DNA from: Butyrivibrio fibrisolvens | GTDB lineage: Bacteria > Bacillota > Clostridia > Lachnospirales > Lachnospiraceae | DNA: 64,000 nucleotides | Direction: 5' to 3' | Assembly: GCF_037113525.1 (NCBI RefSeq) | Contig: NZ_CP146963.1 | Span: forward strand, 3,038,001-3,102,000 | In this document: positions 52,240 through 59,911 of the stretch, piece by piece | How the letters are laid out: each line of letters opens with the position of its first letter | How positions within the stretch are numbered: position 1 is the stretch's first letter | Made by a program: the position numbers and the translations under genes | Notes under the pieces: model-generated | What the model was told of the DNA's origin: nothing | What the model saw: the letters and a program-made list of their open reading frames with translations, nothing else | Databases searched by the model: none

Positions 52240-53064
52240 TCAGATCATCTTATACTCTTCAAGAATCTTCTTTACAGCCTCCACTGTAATGCCACACTTC
52301 TTGGCAATCTCCTCTATTGGCATACCATCTTCAAAACGAGCGATAACTCGTCCCGTCTCAATACCCTGCTCTTTACCTTGCTCTATACCATGCTCGTTAC
52401 CAGCTTCCCAACCACGATTAAACTCTTGATCCAATTGTTCTTTGTAAGTCATATACTCTTTCCTCCAAAGGCTCTTTTCTATGGCTTCTTTGACTTTAGC
52501 ATCAATCCTGGATGTCAGATTACTATCCGCGTCTTTGCCTGCCAGATAATCTATCAGAGACTTCATATCTTCTGATACATCATCTTTGTCGCCACCGGCA
52601 CAGATAAAGGTTCTGTTTGTACCATCATCAAGTAAAAGATTCTCTACTTCCCTGCACATAGGCTCGAATGAATATTTGTGATATCCCATTTTGAAAAGAT
52701 CAAATGTACAAAGAAAAATGATATAACTATCAGGAAGTTCCTTGTATTCCTTACCTTTCTCCAGGTAATCAACATCTATCATTCCCTGATAGTATCTGCT
52801 TCTAAGAGGAAGCTCCAACGTATCAGACCTCTGCATTTCGATGTCGTAGACAGTCTTCTCATCATCCTCAAAATACACATCAAATCTTACGCCGTGGCCA
52901 TCTTCCGAAACCTTGATAGCCTTCTGCTTTTCTGTCTTAACGATGCTGCCAATTTTGCGTCCAATGACAAGTTCAGTAAGTTCTTTGCACAGGTCTTCAT
53001 TCTCCTGCAGAATCTTACAGAACATAAAGTCATCTTGGAACTTTAGTTCTTCATAGTCCTTCAT
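52240..53064 (-). CDS. Rpn-family recombination-promoting nuclease/PD-(D/E)XK transposase-like protein
   Basis: A 274-residue protein. LKFQDDFMFCKILQENEDLC at the start, GVRFDVYFEDDEKTVYDIEMQ near 54-74 (the PD-(D/E)XK core with Asp and Glu), and RSRYYQGMIDVDYL are the Rpn/PDDEXK_2 pattern. The C-terminal HGIEQGKEQGIETGR is the typical Gln/Gly/Glu repeat, followed by a short helix-turn-helix-like end (IEEIAKKCGITVEAVKKIL). GGAG lies 6 nt before the ATG. Such genes are multi-copy and horizontally spread in gut bacteria. Confidence 0.88.
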   Translation of the reverse strand: MKDYEELKFQDDFMFCKILQENEDLCKELTELVIGRKIGSIVKTEKQKAIKVSEDGHGVRFDVYFEDDEKTVYDIEMQRSDTLELPLRSRYYQGMIDVDYLEKGKEYKELPDSYIIFLCTFDLFKMGYHKYSFEPMCREVENLLLDDGTNRTFICAGGDKDDVSEDMKSLIDYLAGKDADSNLTSRIDAKVKEAIEKSLWRKEYMTYKEQLDQEFNRGWEAGNEHGIEQGKEQGIETGRVIARFEDGMPIEEIAKKCGITVEAVKKILEEYKMI

Positions 53065-53338
53065 TAGTATCTCCTATTATTATAAAATTGGGGAATGTAC
53101 TGTGCAACTGAATTGTTGCAACCATCTCGACTGAGACGTTATCAGAAATTCCAACGAAGGATATTTTAACATCGGCATCTGTCTAAGTAAAGAATTTTAT
53201 TAGTATACCATTTTGTTTGGATGTTTGTTGTATTTAAGCATAATGATAGATATACTCAAATGTGGTACACTTTTGCTAACGCGAGGGATCCGCGGTCATT
53301 TTTCGCAGTTTGAGAATTATTTGTGAATGGAGACTAAA

Positions 53339-53809
53339 ATGGCATTAACTTACATAGATGACCTATTCATGTTACAAGTCAGATTATTTAGATTAGCCCA
53401 GGTACGCTGGAATAAAAATCCGAAAGAATGTGAGGCGATCTTTAATAAGTATGATATTAACTCATATATTGAAACTTGCTATGAAGAATACCATGTTCAG
53501 GGTGACGATGCCAATTTTGATGATATTGAAAACTACCTGACTAATAAAGGTTGGACATTATGCAGACAAAAAATGAATGTAAGTAAGTATGATTATACAA
53601 TGCAGCTTTTAGCAGCTATGGCATCTATCAACCTTGCAAGACAACAGAAAATTTCCAAAACAAAAGCGTTTTTTAAATTCATGAAATCTCAAACTGGTGA
53701 GATGCTTTTTGATGAGTCCACTGATATGTGGATGAATGGTCCGGATTATATTGCAGATGAGTATAGAAGAGAGATGTTAGGCAAAAGAAAGCATCGCTCT
53801 ACCACCTAA
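53339..53809 (+). CDS. DUF3791-type protein with a second helical domain
   Basis: A 156-residue protein. The first half (FMLQVRLFRLAQVRWNK, then IFNKYDINSYIETCYEEYHVQ) follows the DUF3791 pattern, seen next to DUF3990 toxins. The second half (KTKAFFKFMKSQTGEMLFD then ESTDMWMNGPDYIADEY) resembles small antitoxin-like helical proteins of Firmicutes. No DUF3990 partner is adjacent. I start at the ATG at 53339 (MALTYIDD), with GGAG 6 nt upstream, rather than 53327. Confidence 0.65.
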   Translation: MALTYIDDLFMLQVRLFRLAQVRWNKNPKECEAIFNKYDINSYIETCYEEYHVQGDDANFDDIENYLTNKGWTLCRQKMNVSKYDYTMQLLAAMASINLARQQKISKTKAFFKFMKSQTGEMLFDESTDMWMNGPDYIADEYRREMLGKRKHRSTT

Positions 53810-53810
53810 A

Positions 53811-53837
53811 AAAGCCCAGACATTACATCCAGGCTTT
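53811..53837 (-). terminator. Terminator-like repeat, copy C
   Basis: AAAGCCCAGACATTAC-ATCCAGGCTTT. The minus strand ends GGGCTTTTTTAGG. It follows the methyltransferase fragment. Confidence 0.75.
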
Positions 53838-53856
53838 ACATGATTACTAATTTGCA

Positions 53857-54257
53857 TTATGCTTTCTTGCATATATAAAGCAGATGATTAGTATTTCCAA
53901 GAAGTTCTCTCTTTTCACAAACTGATAAGTACCATTTTGAAATAGATTCAAAGTCCTTGTCAGATACCGAGAAGTCAACCCTGTGCTCAAGAGGCTCTAT
54001 AAGGCCGTCTACACCTGTAGTTGTGATATGCTCTATCTCTTTTTTCTCAAACAGGTTTTCAAACTCAGCAACATCATAGCCAGTAAAGAGCTGCTCTTTG
54101 AAGTGTCTGACTTTATGATCATCCGTGAAGTTTTCAGCCTGTCCCTCTGACCAGTTGCCATAGAAATAGTTGGAATACATGATCGCGTATACAGAGATGA
54201 ATGCAAACATGATAGTTCCGCCTTTTTTGGTCACTCTGATAGCTTCATCTATAGCCT
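53857..54257 (-). pseudogene. C-terminal fragment of a class I SAM methyltransferase
   Basis: The frame reads RLKAIDEAIRVTKKGGT then IMFAFISVYAIMYSNYFYGN and ends with LGNTNHLLYICKKA. This is the post-motif-III half of a small-molecule methyltransferase (the R-V-x-K-x-G-G-x motif). The N-terminal SAM-binding half is missing. The homology begins inside the 3' end of the GNAT gene, in another frame. An ATG or GTG within it could express about 125 codons, but the product would lack the SAM site, so I call it a remnant. Confidence 0.75.
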
Positions 54258-54761
54258 TTAATCTTTGATTGCATTTATTCTTGTATAATAATGTGTTTCA
54301 TCTTCATGATGTATGTACGCGCCGTTCTTTAGTTGAACCTTTAAACTTGCCGGATTATCTTTGTTAACAGAAAGATATACTTCATGAATACTAATTTCGC
54401 GGGCTTTTTTTAGAGTCATTGCAAGTCCTTTGGTAGCATAACCCTTGCCTCTATACTTGGGAGATATACAGTAGCCGATGTGACCTGCGCCTTCTCTTAA
54501 GGCATCATTTAGGCAGTGACGCAGGTTAAACACGCCTACATATTTATCAGTATCTACTAAAACGAAGGTTGTATCTGGAACAAAACCTTCCGGAAGCTCC
54601 CTTCCCATAGACCAGTTTCTCTTCTTCTCGATCCATTCAAGGAACTGTTCATAGTTATAGCCGTACACGCTGTTAATATAACCATTCTCGTTTTCCGGAA
54701 AAGTCATATAAAGCTCATAAGTCTTCTTGTAATCTGAGTCCTGTACTCTTACTAGTTCCAT
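54258..54761 (-). CDS. GNAT family N-acetyltransferase
   Basis: A 167-residue GNAT. TFVLVDTDKYVGVFNLRH near 68-85, the acetyl-CoA loop SPKYRGKGYATKGLA near 103-117 (R-G-x-G-x-A), and YLSVNKDNPASLKVQLKNGA near 130-150 are typical. It probably acetylates a small molecule or peptide amine. I start at the ATG at 54761 (MELVRVQDS), with AGGAGG 7 nt upstream. Confidence 0.9.
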   Translation of the reverse strand: MELVRVQDSDYKKTYELYMTFPENENGYINSVYGYNYEQFLEWIEKKRNWSMGRELPEGFVPDTTFVLVDTDKYVGVFNLRHCLNDALREGAGHIGYCISPKYRGKGYATKGLAMTLKKAREISIHEVYLSVNKDNPASLKVQLKNGAYIHHEDETHYYTRINAIKD

Positions 54762-54787
54762 AATATTCCTCCTGTTATATAAAAAAT

Positions 54788-54821
54788 TAAGCCCCATCAA
54801 ACGTATGTTTGATGAGGCTTA
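54788..54821 (-). terminator. Intrinsic terminator of the 39-codon gene
   Basis: CATCAAAC/GTTTGATG with outer TAAGCC/GGCTTA. On the minus strand it is followed by ATTTTTTATAT. It is 28 nt after the small gene's stop. Confidence 0.88.
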
Positions 54822-54848
54822 TAAGCAGGTGTTATGCATATACTGTTA

Positions 54849-54968
54849 TCAGCTTATGCCTATTCCTTGATCCTCATCGACTATACCAAAAGTAAACCCC
54901 TGATTATTATTATTCACGGGTGTTTCGGGAGTATTATTAAAATTGTCAACAAGGATATAAAATGTCAT
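54849..54968 (-). CDS. Unrecognised 39-residue peptide gene
   Basis: A complete small gene: ATG at 54968, TGA at 54851-54849, GGAG 9 nt upstream, a consensus promoter about 70 nt upstream and an intrinsic terminator 28 nt downstream. The peptide begins MTFYILVDNF, has an Asn-rich middle (VNNNNQGF) and ends DEDQGIGIS. It has no signal peptide, no Cys and a net negative charge. I do not recognise it. A peptide signal, modified-peptide precursor or small regulator are all possible. A purely untranslated RNA is the alternative. Confidence 0.6.
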   Translation of the reverse strand: MTFYILVDNFNNTPETPVNNNNQGFTFGIVDEDQGIGIS

Positions 54969-55039
54969 ATTGATATTCTCCGCAAAAAGCATTCGCACAC
55001 GCTACACAGCTACTGCTTTTCGATCAAATGTTTTCTGTT

Positions 55040-55068
55040 AGTATACTTTCAGCTTTTGTGATTGTCAA
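55040..55068 (-). promoter_or_regulatory. Consensus SigA promoter of the 39-codon gene
   Basis: Minus strand: -35 TTGACA (55068-55063), exact 17-nt spacer, -10 TATACT (55045-55040). It is the best promoter match in the window. Confidence 0.9.
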
Positions 55069-55096
55069 CTATTGTTAACTTAACACGGTACAACAT

Positions 55097-55657
55097 TTAA
55101 TATACTATAATCCCCATCACCGCTGCGATGCATATAAGTCCTATAGGCGATATGCCTGACTTCAGCACCTTCCTGGAGCCAAAATATATAATAGCCAATA
55201 CAGCACAAAAAAGAGCGGCCTTAATATCTGGGGTAATAGACATCCCTTTAATGATGGTATTTTGTAATATCATGCTGACACCCATAGCCAGGATGATACC
55301 CATAATGCAGGGTTTTAAACCTCTAAGCACTGCCTGAACATAGGGACTATCCAAAATACTCTTAAGTAAGATCATAATAAGTATGATGATCACAAAGGCA
55401 GGAAGAGCTACAGTGAAGGTTGCAAGAAGCGCTCCCGGGATTCCTGCTGTCACGGCGCCTACGTATGTAGCCATATTGATCATAAGAGGTCCCGGCGTAC
55501 TCTCGCTCACAGCTATCATGTACGATAACTTCTCTTCATCAAGCCATCCGTAGTGTAGCACCACATCTCTTATAAGAGGGATCGCTGCATATGCTCCGCC
55601 AAAAGAAAATAATCCCACTTTTAAAAATCCAAAGAAAAGATCTATATAAATCATCAT
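55097..55657 (-). CDS. Chromate-transporter family protein, second half-subunit
   Basis: A 186-residue single-CHR-domain membrane protein. FFGFLKVGLFSFGGAYAAIP at the start and SESTPGPLMINMATYVG near 53-70 are CHR signatures. About five or six hydrophobic helices follow. I start at the ATG at 55657, whose ATGATG overlaps the end of the upstream gene by 4 nt. Short CHR proteins work in pairs, as here. Chromate export or anion exchange is the family function, and the real substrate is untested. Confidence 0.88.
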   Translation of the reverse strand: MMIYIDLFFGFLKVGLFSFGGAYAAIPLIRDVVLHYGWLDEEKLSYMIAVSESTPGPLMINMATYVGAVTAGIPGALLATFTVALPAFVIIILIMILLKSILDSPYVQAVLRGLKPCIMGIILAMGVSMILQNTIIKGMSITPDIKAALFCAVLAIIYFGSRKVLKSGISPIGLICIAAVMGIIVY

Positions 55658-56220
55658 CTGCTGCCCTTCCTGGTAGTCATATTCCTGATACTGTATATAA
55701 GCAGACTGCAAAGACCTGCCACCAGCATCAGCGTAATGGATGATATCTTGATAGCGCAGATATTCACAGCCATCATGATGACAAAAACTGTTATCAATAC
55801 AGTAATCTGAAAAGGCCTTTTTGGCATCTTTTTGATCATCTTAAGAGCCGCATCCAGTATAAGCAGCCCAACAGCTATCTTGATCCCCTTAAATGCGCTC
55901 GCTATCCATGCTATCTCAAGGAAGCTGTCCAGAAACATGGAGATCATGTATATGATGATAAAAGATGGAAGGATCACTCCTACAGTAGCTGCAATAGCCC
56001 CCATCAGCCCGCGCTTCTTATATCCTACATATGTCGCGCAGTTTATAGCTATAGGCCCCGGCGTTGATTCTGCGATGACTGTTATATCCATCATCTCATC
56101 ATGGGTGATCCACTTCTTCTTATCAACGCAGATATCCTGTATCAGCGAGATCATGGCATACCCTCCGCCAAAGGTAAAAAGACCTATCCTTGCAAATGTC
56201 AAAAAAAGCTCAATAACCAA
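55654..56220 (-). CDS. Chromate-transporter family protein, first half-subunit
   Basis: A 188-residue single-CHR-domain protein: LTFARIGLFTFGGGYAMISL at the start, AESTPGPIAINCATYVGYK near 50-68, then several hydrophobic helices. The start is a TTG with GGAGG 5 nt upstream. It pairs with the next gene as a two-subunit short-chain CHR transporter. Confidence 0.88.
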   Translation of the reverse strand: MVIELFLTFARIGLFTFGGGYAMISLIQDICVDKKKWITHDEMMDITVIAESTPGPIAINCATYVGYKKRGLMGAIAATVGVILPSFIIIYMISMFLDSFLEIAWIASAFKGIKIAVGLLILDAALKMIKKMPKRPFQITVLITVFVIMMAVNICAIKISSITLMLVAGLCSLLIYSIRNMTTRKGSR

Positions 56221-56314
56221 AACATCCTCCGAAAAACAAAAAGTTCAATAGCCAGATCCCCTCCATAGATCATAAAAGTTCAATGACTGCAACATCCTCT
56301 AAATATCAAGAAAG

Positions 56315-57121
56315 TCAGAGATCAAGTTCCAGTGAATCCGATATATAATACTTAAAGCCATGCGCCTTGCAATAACGGCGTATCTTCATGGACAAAAGCG
56401 GATCATCAGTGTATTCCAAAAGGTATATATCAATGCCCTCATCTGCATACGTCTCTATATAGTCCTTAAAATATTCCTCGTCATCTGCAGCAGCTTCATG
56501 GAACGCTTCCTCGTCCCAGTCAATACTTGTAAGTACGGATTCCTGATTGATACCTGTTATGATATCATCTGCATCCCCGCCTTCATCTGTATATGCAGTA
56601 ACAAAAGCATCTCCGCCGTTAACAACAACCTCTGCTCCTGTAGCTATGAGACCTTTCATGATAACAGTAAGTCCTTCAAAGATCTCCTTTTCAGGATACT
56701 GATAATAGACATCACAATTATCTACAAAAAATCCATCTATTCCTTTGTCCAAAAGGTCAGGCGCCAGTATATCAAGGATGAACTCCTGCCATCTGCCTGA
56801 AGAGACATCTACCCACTTCTCTTCTTCCCAGTGTTCATAGACATCAAGTGTCAGATCTTCATATTCATCATAATAATCACGGAACGATTCTATAGAGCCA
56901 ACGTTTATATAGCTATAAACCTCATGGCCCTGCTCCTTGAAATCCTCTATATCCTCTTTGTCAAAATACTGGGCATCTATCACCACCGTCTTATAATCCG
57001 AAAGATCCTCAAGATCGCCATCATAGCTTAAGAACACGCCGTACTCACCCTCCCCATAAGAGCAGGCTGATAAGGCCAGTGCTGATATAATTGTAGCGAC
57101 TATTAAGTTATATTTTTTCAT
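56315..57121 (-). CDS. GH114-like lipoprotein
   Basis: A 268-residue exported lipoprotein. The signal peptide ends in lipobox ALSAC (Cys20). The rest is a TIM-barrel of the GH114/TM1410 type: VVIDAQYFDKEDIEDFKEQG near 45-65, YSYINVGS near 70, GIDGFFVDNCDVY near 128-140 with acidic residues, and VVVNGGDAFV near 165. GH114 members cleave alpha-1,4-polygalactosamine. Substrate here is inferred only from the family. GAGG lies 5 nt before the ATG. Confidence 0.82.
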   Translation of the reverse strand: MKKYNLIVATIISALALSACSYGEGEYGVFLSYDGDLEDLSDYKTVVIDAQYFDKEDIEDFKEQGHEVYSYINVGSIESFRDYYDEYEDLTLDVYEHWEEEKWVDVSSGRWQEFILDILAPDLLDKGIDGFFVDNCDVYYQYPEKEIFEGLTVIMKGLIATGAEVVVNGGDAFVTAYTDEGGDADDIITGINQESVLTSIDWDEEAFHEAAADDEEYFKDYIETYADEGIDIYLLEYTDDPLLSMKIRRYCKAHGFKYYISDSLELDL

Positions 57122-57187
57122 TCATACCTCGAGTTCTTCTTGATCAGATGGACGCTGGTTCCAGTTCGTGTATGTATGTACCGGCAT
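57122..57187 (-). pseudogene. 21-codon remnant of a gene coupled to the AAA ATPase
   Basis: ATG at 57187, 4 nt after the ATPase stop, with GGGAG 7 nt upstream. The frame reads MPVHTYTNWNQRPSDQEEL and stops at TGA 57124-57122. This has the signals of a translationally coupled second gene but only 21 codons, ending immediately before the GH114 gene. I infer that the partner gene was deleted. Confidence 0.45.
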
Positions 57188-57189
57188 AA

Positions 57190-58545
57190 TTACTCTCCCT
57201 TCCGGAAAGAAAACTGCCTGAACACAGGAATAGCACCATATCTTCCCTCAAGATAAGCTTTACTAAGCTTCTTGTCATATCTTTCCTTGAATCTGTCCAG
57301 AGAATAAATCTTGCTGGCATTGTCAGCATCTCTTTCTACAAACCATATCTCATCCCTACGGAAAAGAACCTGATCCATTATCGTATCTTCATGAGTAGTA
57401 AACACAAGCTGCATTCTTACACCATCATGAGCTTCCATGAAAAGTTTCAGAAAATGCTCTGTCAGCTTTGGATGCAAGCTGCGCTCTAGCTCATCAACAA
57501 CAAATACAGTATCAGGTCGCTCTGTAAGGAGCATATCTATCAGATCAAACAATCTCTTTGTTCCATCTGATTCCTCAGAGAAATTGAAATCAAAAACAGA
57601 TTTGCCATGCTTAAGGACAAGAGTAGAGATCTCAGGTTCTTCACCCTCTTTAATGCGAATATTAAAGAAACCGCCTTCAACTCTCCAGGTCATCTGAATA
57701 CTTGGAAGGTTACTCATCTGAAGCTGAGCTTTCAACTGTGAAAAGATTCCCTGAACAACTTCAGCAGGAATCATCTTGCCCATCTCATCTATAGTAATCT
57801 GCCTTGTTTTTATCTCGGTAACACCGGTATCAAAAGTCTGGATCAGTTTGCTTATGTTCTCCAGAGATTCATCATTATAGTATGCTTCAGTATTTGAAAT
57901 ACCAATGTTTGGATTGATGACGATGATATTATTCATGATCCAGTTGAAAGCTTCTACAAAGAATATCAGCTTGGAATTCTCAGGATATTTCTTTCCTCGG
58001 TTCATTTCAGTCAGGAATAATTGTGTATCCTGACCGGCAAAGTCTTCTGAATAAACACTGAATCTACTCTTCTCAGCTGCAGAAAGCTTTACTGTTTCAC
58101 CAAGGATCGGTGCATTTCCAGCTTCTCTTATGAACAATTGATGCGCACTGCCATCCTGCATCAATTCATACAGCCACTCTTCAGAAATCTTTCTTTGGCT
58201 AAGTATTGTTGAAAAGCCATAAGCATAGAAAGTATCTCCCACAGTAAACTGGATTTCAAATACGCTTTCTCGAGTTTTGTTATCTTTACGATTCCTACAA
58301 AAATCGGTTGCTGATCCTACAGGTAACCCTTCCATCAAAGCAGCTTTAATAAAAGCAAATGCCACAACAAGATTAGATTTTCCGGAAGCATTAGCCCCAT
58401 AAACAATCGCATTTTTCAAAAGCTGAGTCTGCTTGATCTTCACACGATGACTCTTATTCCCCTGCATCTTGCTAGAAGAAATCATTGATAATTCTTCTTT
58501 CTGATCAAAAGATTTGAAGTTCTCAACCGATAATTTGACCAACAT
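57190..58545 (-). CDS. AAA family ATPase (AAA_15/21 type, abortive-infection-like)
   Basis: A 451-residue ATPase of the OLD/AbiL/RloC-like group. KLSVENFKSFDQKEEL is the start, Walker A is GANASGKSNLV near 50-60, the signature FSEESDGTKRLFDLI near 325, Walker B FVVDELERSLHP near 350, and the H-loop TTHEDTIMDQ near 385. In other genomes such ATPases pair with a TOPRIM or RloB-like effector in phage defence. Here only a 21-codon stub follows. GGAGG lies 8 nt before the ATG. Confidence 0.85.
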   Translation of the reverse strand: MLVKLSVENFKSFDQKEELSMISSSKMQGNKSHRVKIKQTQLLKNAIVYGANASGKSNLVVAFAFIKAALMEGLPVGSATDFCRNRKDNKTRESVFEIQFTVGDTFYAYGFSTILSQRKISEEWLYELMQDGSAHQLFIREAGNAPILGETVKLSAAEKSRFSVYSEDFAGQDTQLFLTEMNRGKKYPENSKLIFFVEAFNWIMNNIIVINPNIGISNTEAYYNDESLENISKLIQTFDTGVTEIKTRQITIDEMGKMIPAEVVQGIFSQLKAQLQMSNLPSIQMTWRVEGGFFNIRIKEGEEPEISTLVLKHGKSVFDFNFSEESDGTKRLFDLIDMLLTERPDTVFVVDELERSLHPKLTEHFLKLFMEAHDGVRMQLVFTTHEDTIMDQVLFRRDEIWFVERDADNASKIYSLDRFKERYDKKLSKAYLEGRYGAIPVFRQFSFRKGE

Positions 58546-58973
58546 AATAAGCGCCTCCTTCCAGGCTGTTCTTTAATTTAATTATAATATTTCCGAAGAC
58601 GAAATACAATATTTTACTTGCTTATTTAGAGATTTTTTCTCTTTATGACCATGTAAATCAATCATTTTTGTCGTTTCATCTTCATTTATCCTCTCCTGAG
58701 CATTAAAATCCGCATCCGCATCCATATCAAAATCCATATCTAGGCACACCTAAACACTTAACCTTTCATTTTAGCCACTGCTCGCATCTGGGCCAGCATG
58801 ATCTTTTTAGTCCTCTGTGGTTTTTACTGTATTTCCCAGTCAGAGAATAAAAAAACCAGCAAAGGGATAAACGTTTACACAGTGTGATTAACTCCACTTT
58901 TAAACATTCATCCATTTGCCGGATTCTTCCCGATGCTCTGCTCGCTAATCAATATGATTTAGGAAAAAACTTG
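58546..58973. other. Intergenic region, 428 nt
   Basis: No convincing gene. A minus-strand frame of 51 codons (58737 to 58582) opens MDFDMDADADF after a weak AGGTG and is Asp-rich. Its DNA is a short GATGCG/GATATG repeat, so I do not count it as a gene. No terminator with a good T-run is visible for the glutaredoxin-like operon. Confidence 0.4.
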
Positions 58974-59285
58974 TCAGCACCCTTTCCTGCCGTTCTTGTG
59001 ATCATCAATAGAACAAGCCCCCGGCGTACCATACTCAATAAGTCCCGCATCAGCCGGGTCTATCGATACCCTGCCATCCTCAAATACAAAAGCAGGGATA
59101 CCCACATCACCGATTTCCTTGCAATGATCAAATGCAGGATTGGTATCACGAAGTCTTGTGAAAGCACCCATGTTACGGATATTCTCACCGATGTTTATGT
59201 ACTCGAATTCATCTTCTCTGCCCTTGATCTGCTCATGGACGTAATCACAATATGGGCAAGTGGGCATACCGTAGATCTTGATCAT
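58974..59285 (-). CDS. Glutaredoxin-like protein
   Basis: A 103-residue thioredoxin-fold protein. The redox motif CPYC is at residues 11-14 (MPTCPYCDYVHEQ), and the cis-Pro segment is DVGIPAFVFEDG near 60. The C-terminus is lengthened with two further Cys (GACSIDD, KGC). It is the last gene after the HNH nuclease and methyltransferase genes, 12 nt from the latter, with GGAGG 5 nt before the ATG. Probably a thiol-disulfide reductase. Confidence 0.85.
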   Translation of the reverse strand: MIKIYGMPTCPYCDYVHEQIKGREDEFEYINIGENIRNMGAFTRLRDTNPAFDHCKEIGDVGIPAFVFEDGRVSIDPADAGLIEYGTPGACSIDDHKNGRKGC

Positions 59286-59297
59286 ATAGACCTCCTA

Positions 59298-59885
59298 TCA
59301 TTGACATATACCAATAACATTAATCCACATCTCAGCTTCTCTTCCAGGTCTTGAGTCACCACCAACTACGCGGCTTGCAATCTCAAATCCCGCTTCCTCA
59401 AAAAGCTTAGTAGCGCTCTCCTCAGTAAAATCACTAAACACTCTCTCACCCCTGACAGTCGTTCCCTCACCATACTTAAAGGATGCGTAAATAGCTCCAC
59501 CAGGTTTTAGAGCCTTCTTCATCCTCTGTAATACATCAGGAAGATCATCTGAAGGCACATGCAGCAGCGAAGCACACGCCCAGATTCCATCGAATTCCTT
59601 GTCAAAAGAAATATCTTCAAAACACATATTAAGAACTTCCCTGCCAATATACTCAGAAGCCCTCTTGCACATCTCCTTGGATGCATCAAAAGCTACAACA
59701 TCATATCCTTCTGACAAAAAAGCCTTACTATCTCTACCACTTCCGCAGCCAGCATCAAGGATCTTGCCCCCATCAGGAACATATTTCAAAAAGCCGCCTC
59801 TTACTCCTGACATATCAGCATTCACAGATCCCTCAAAGAAGCTGTCTGCGTTATTGTTATAATATTCAATGTTCTTATCTATCAT
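59298..59885 (-). CDS. Class I SAM-dependent methyltransferase
   Basis: A 195-residue small-molecule methyltransferase. Motif I is ILDAGCGSGRDSKAF near 39-53, VVAFDASKEMC is the acidic loop, GIWACASLLHVPSDDLP near 100 is motif II, and ALKPGGAIYASFK near 122 is motif III. This is a UbiE/TehB-like fold, not a DNA methyltransferase. I start at the ATG at 59885 (MIDKNIEYY), with GAGG 5 nt upstream. It lies 26 nt after the HNH gene. Confidence 0.88.
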   Translation of the reverse strand: MIDKNIEYYNNNADSFFEGSVNADMSGVRGGFLKYVPDGGKILDAGCGSGRDSKAFLSEGYDVVAFDASKEMCKRASEYIGREVLNMCFEDISFDKEFDGIWACASLLHVPSDDLPDVLQRMKKALKPGGAIYASFKYGEGTTVRGERVFSDFTEESATKLFEEAGFEIASRVVGGDSRPGREAEMWINVIGICQ

Positions 59886-59911
59886 ACTAACCTCAAGCCA
59901 CATATCAAAGT

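Noticed and set aside
57144..57329. Minus-strand 61-codon frame at the end of the AAA ATPase
   Set aside because: Almost entirely inside the ATP-binding protein gene in another frame, without ribosome site.
58582..58737. 51-codon Asp-rich minus-strand frame
   Set aside because: Weak ribosome site, a start made of short GATGCG repeats, no promoter or terminator. Not enough to call a gene.
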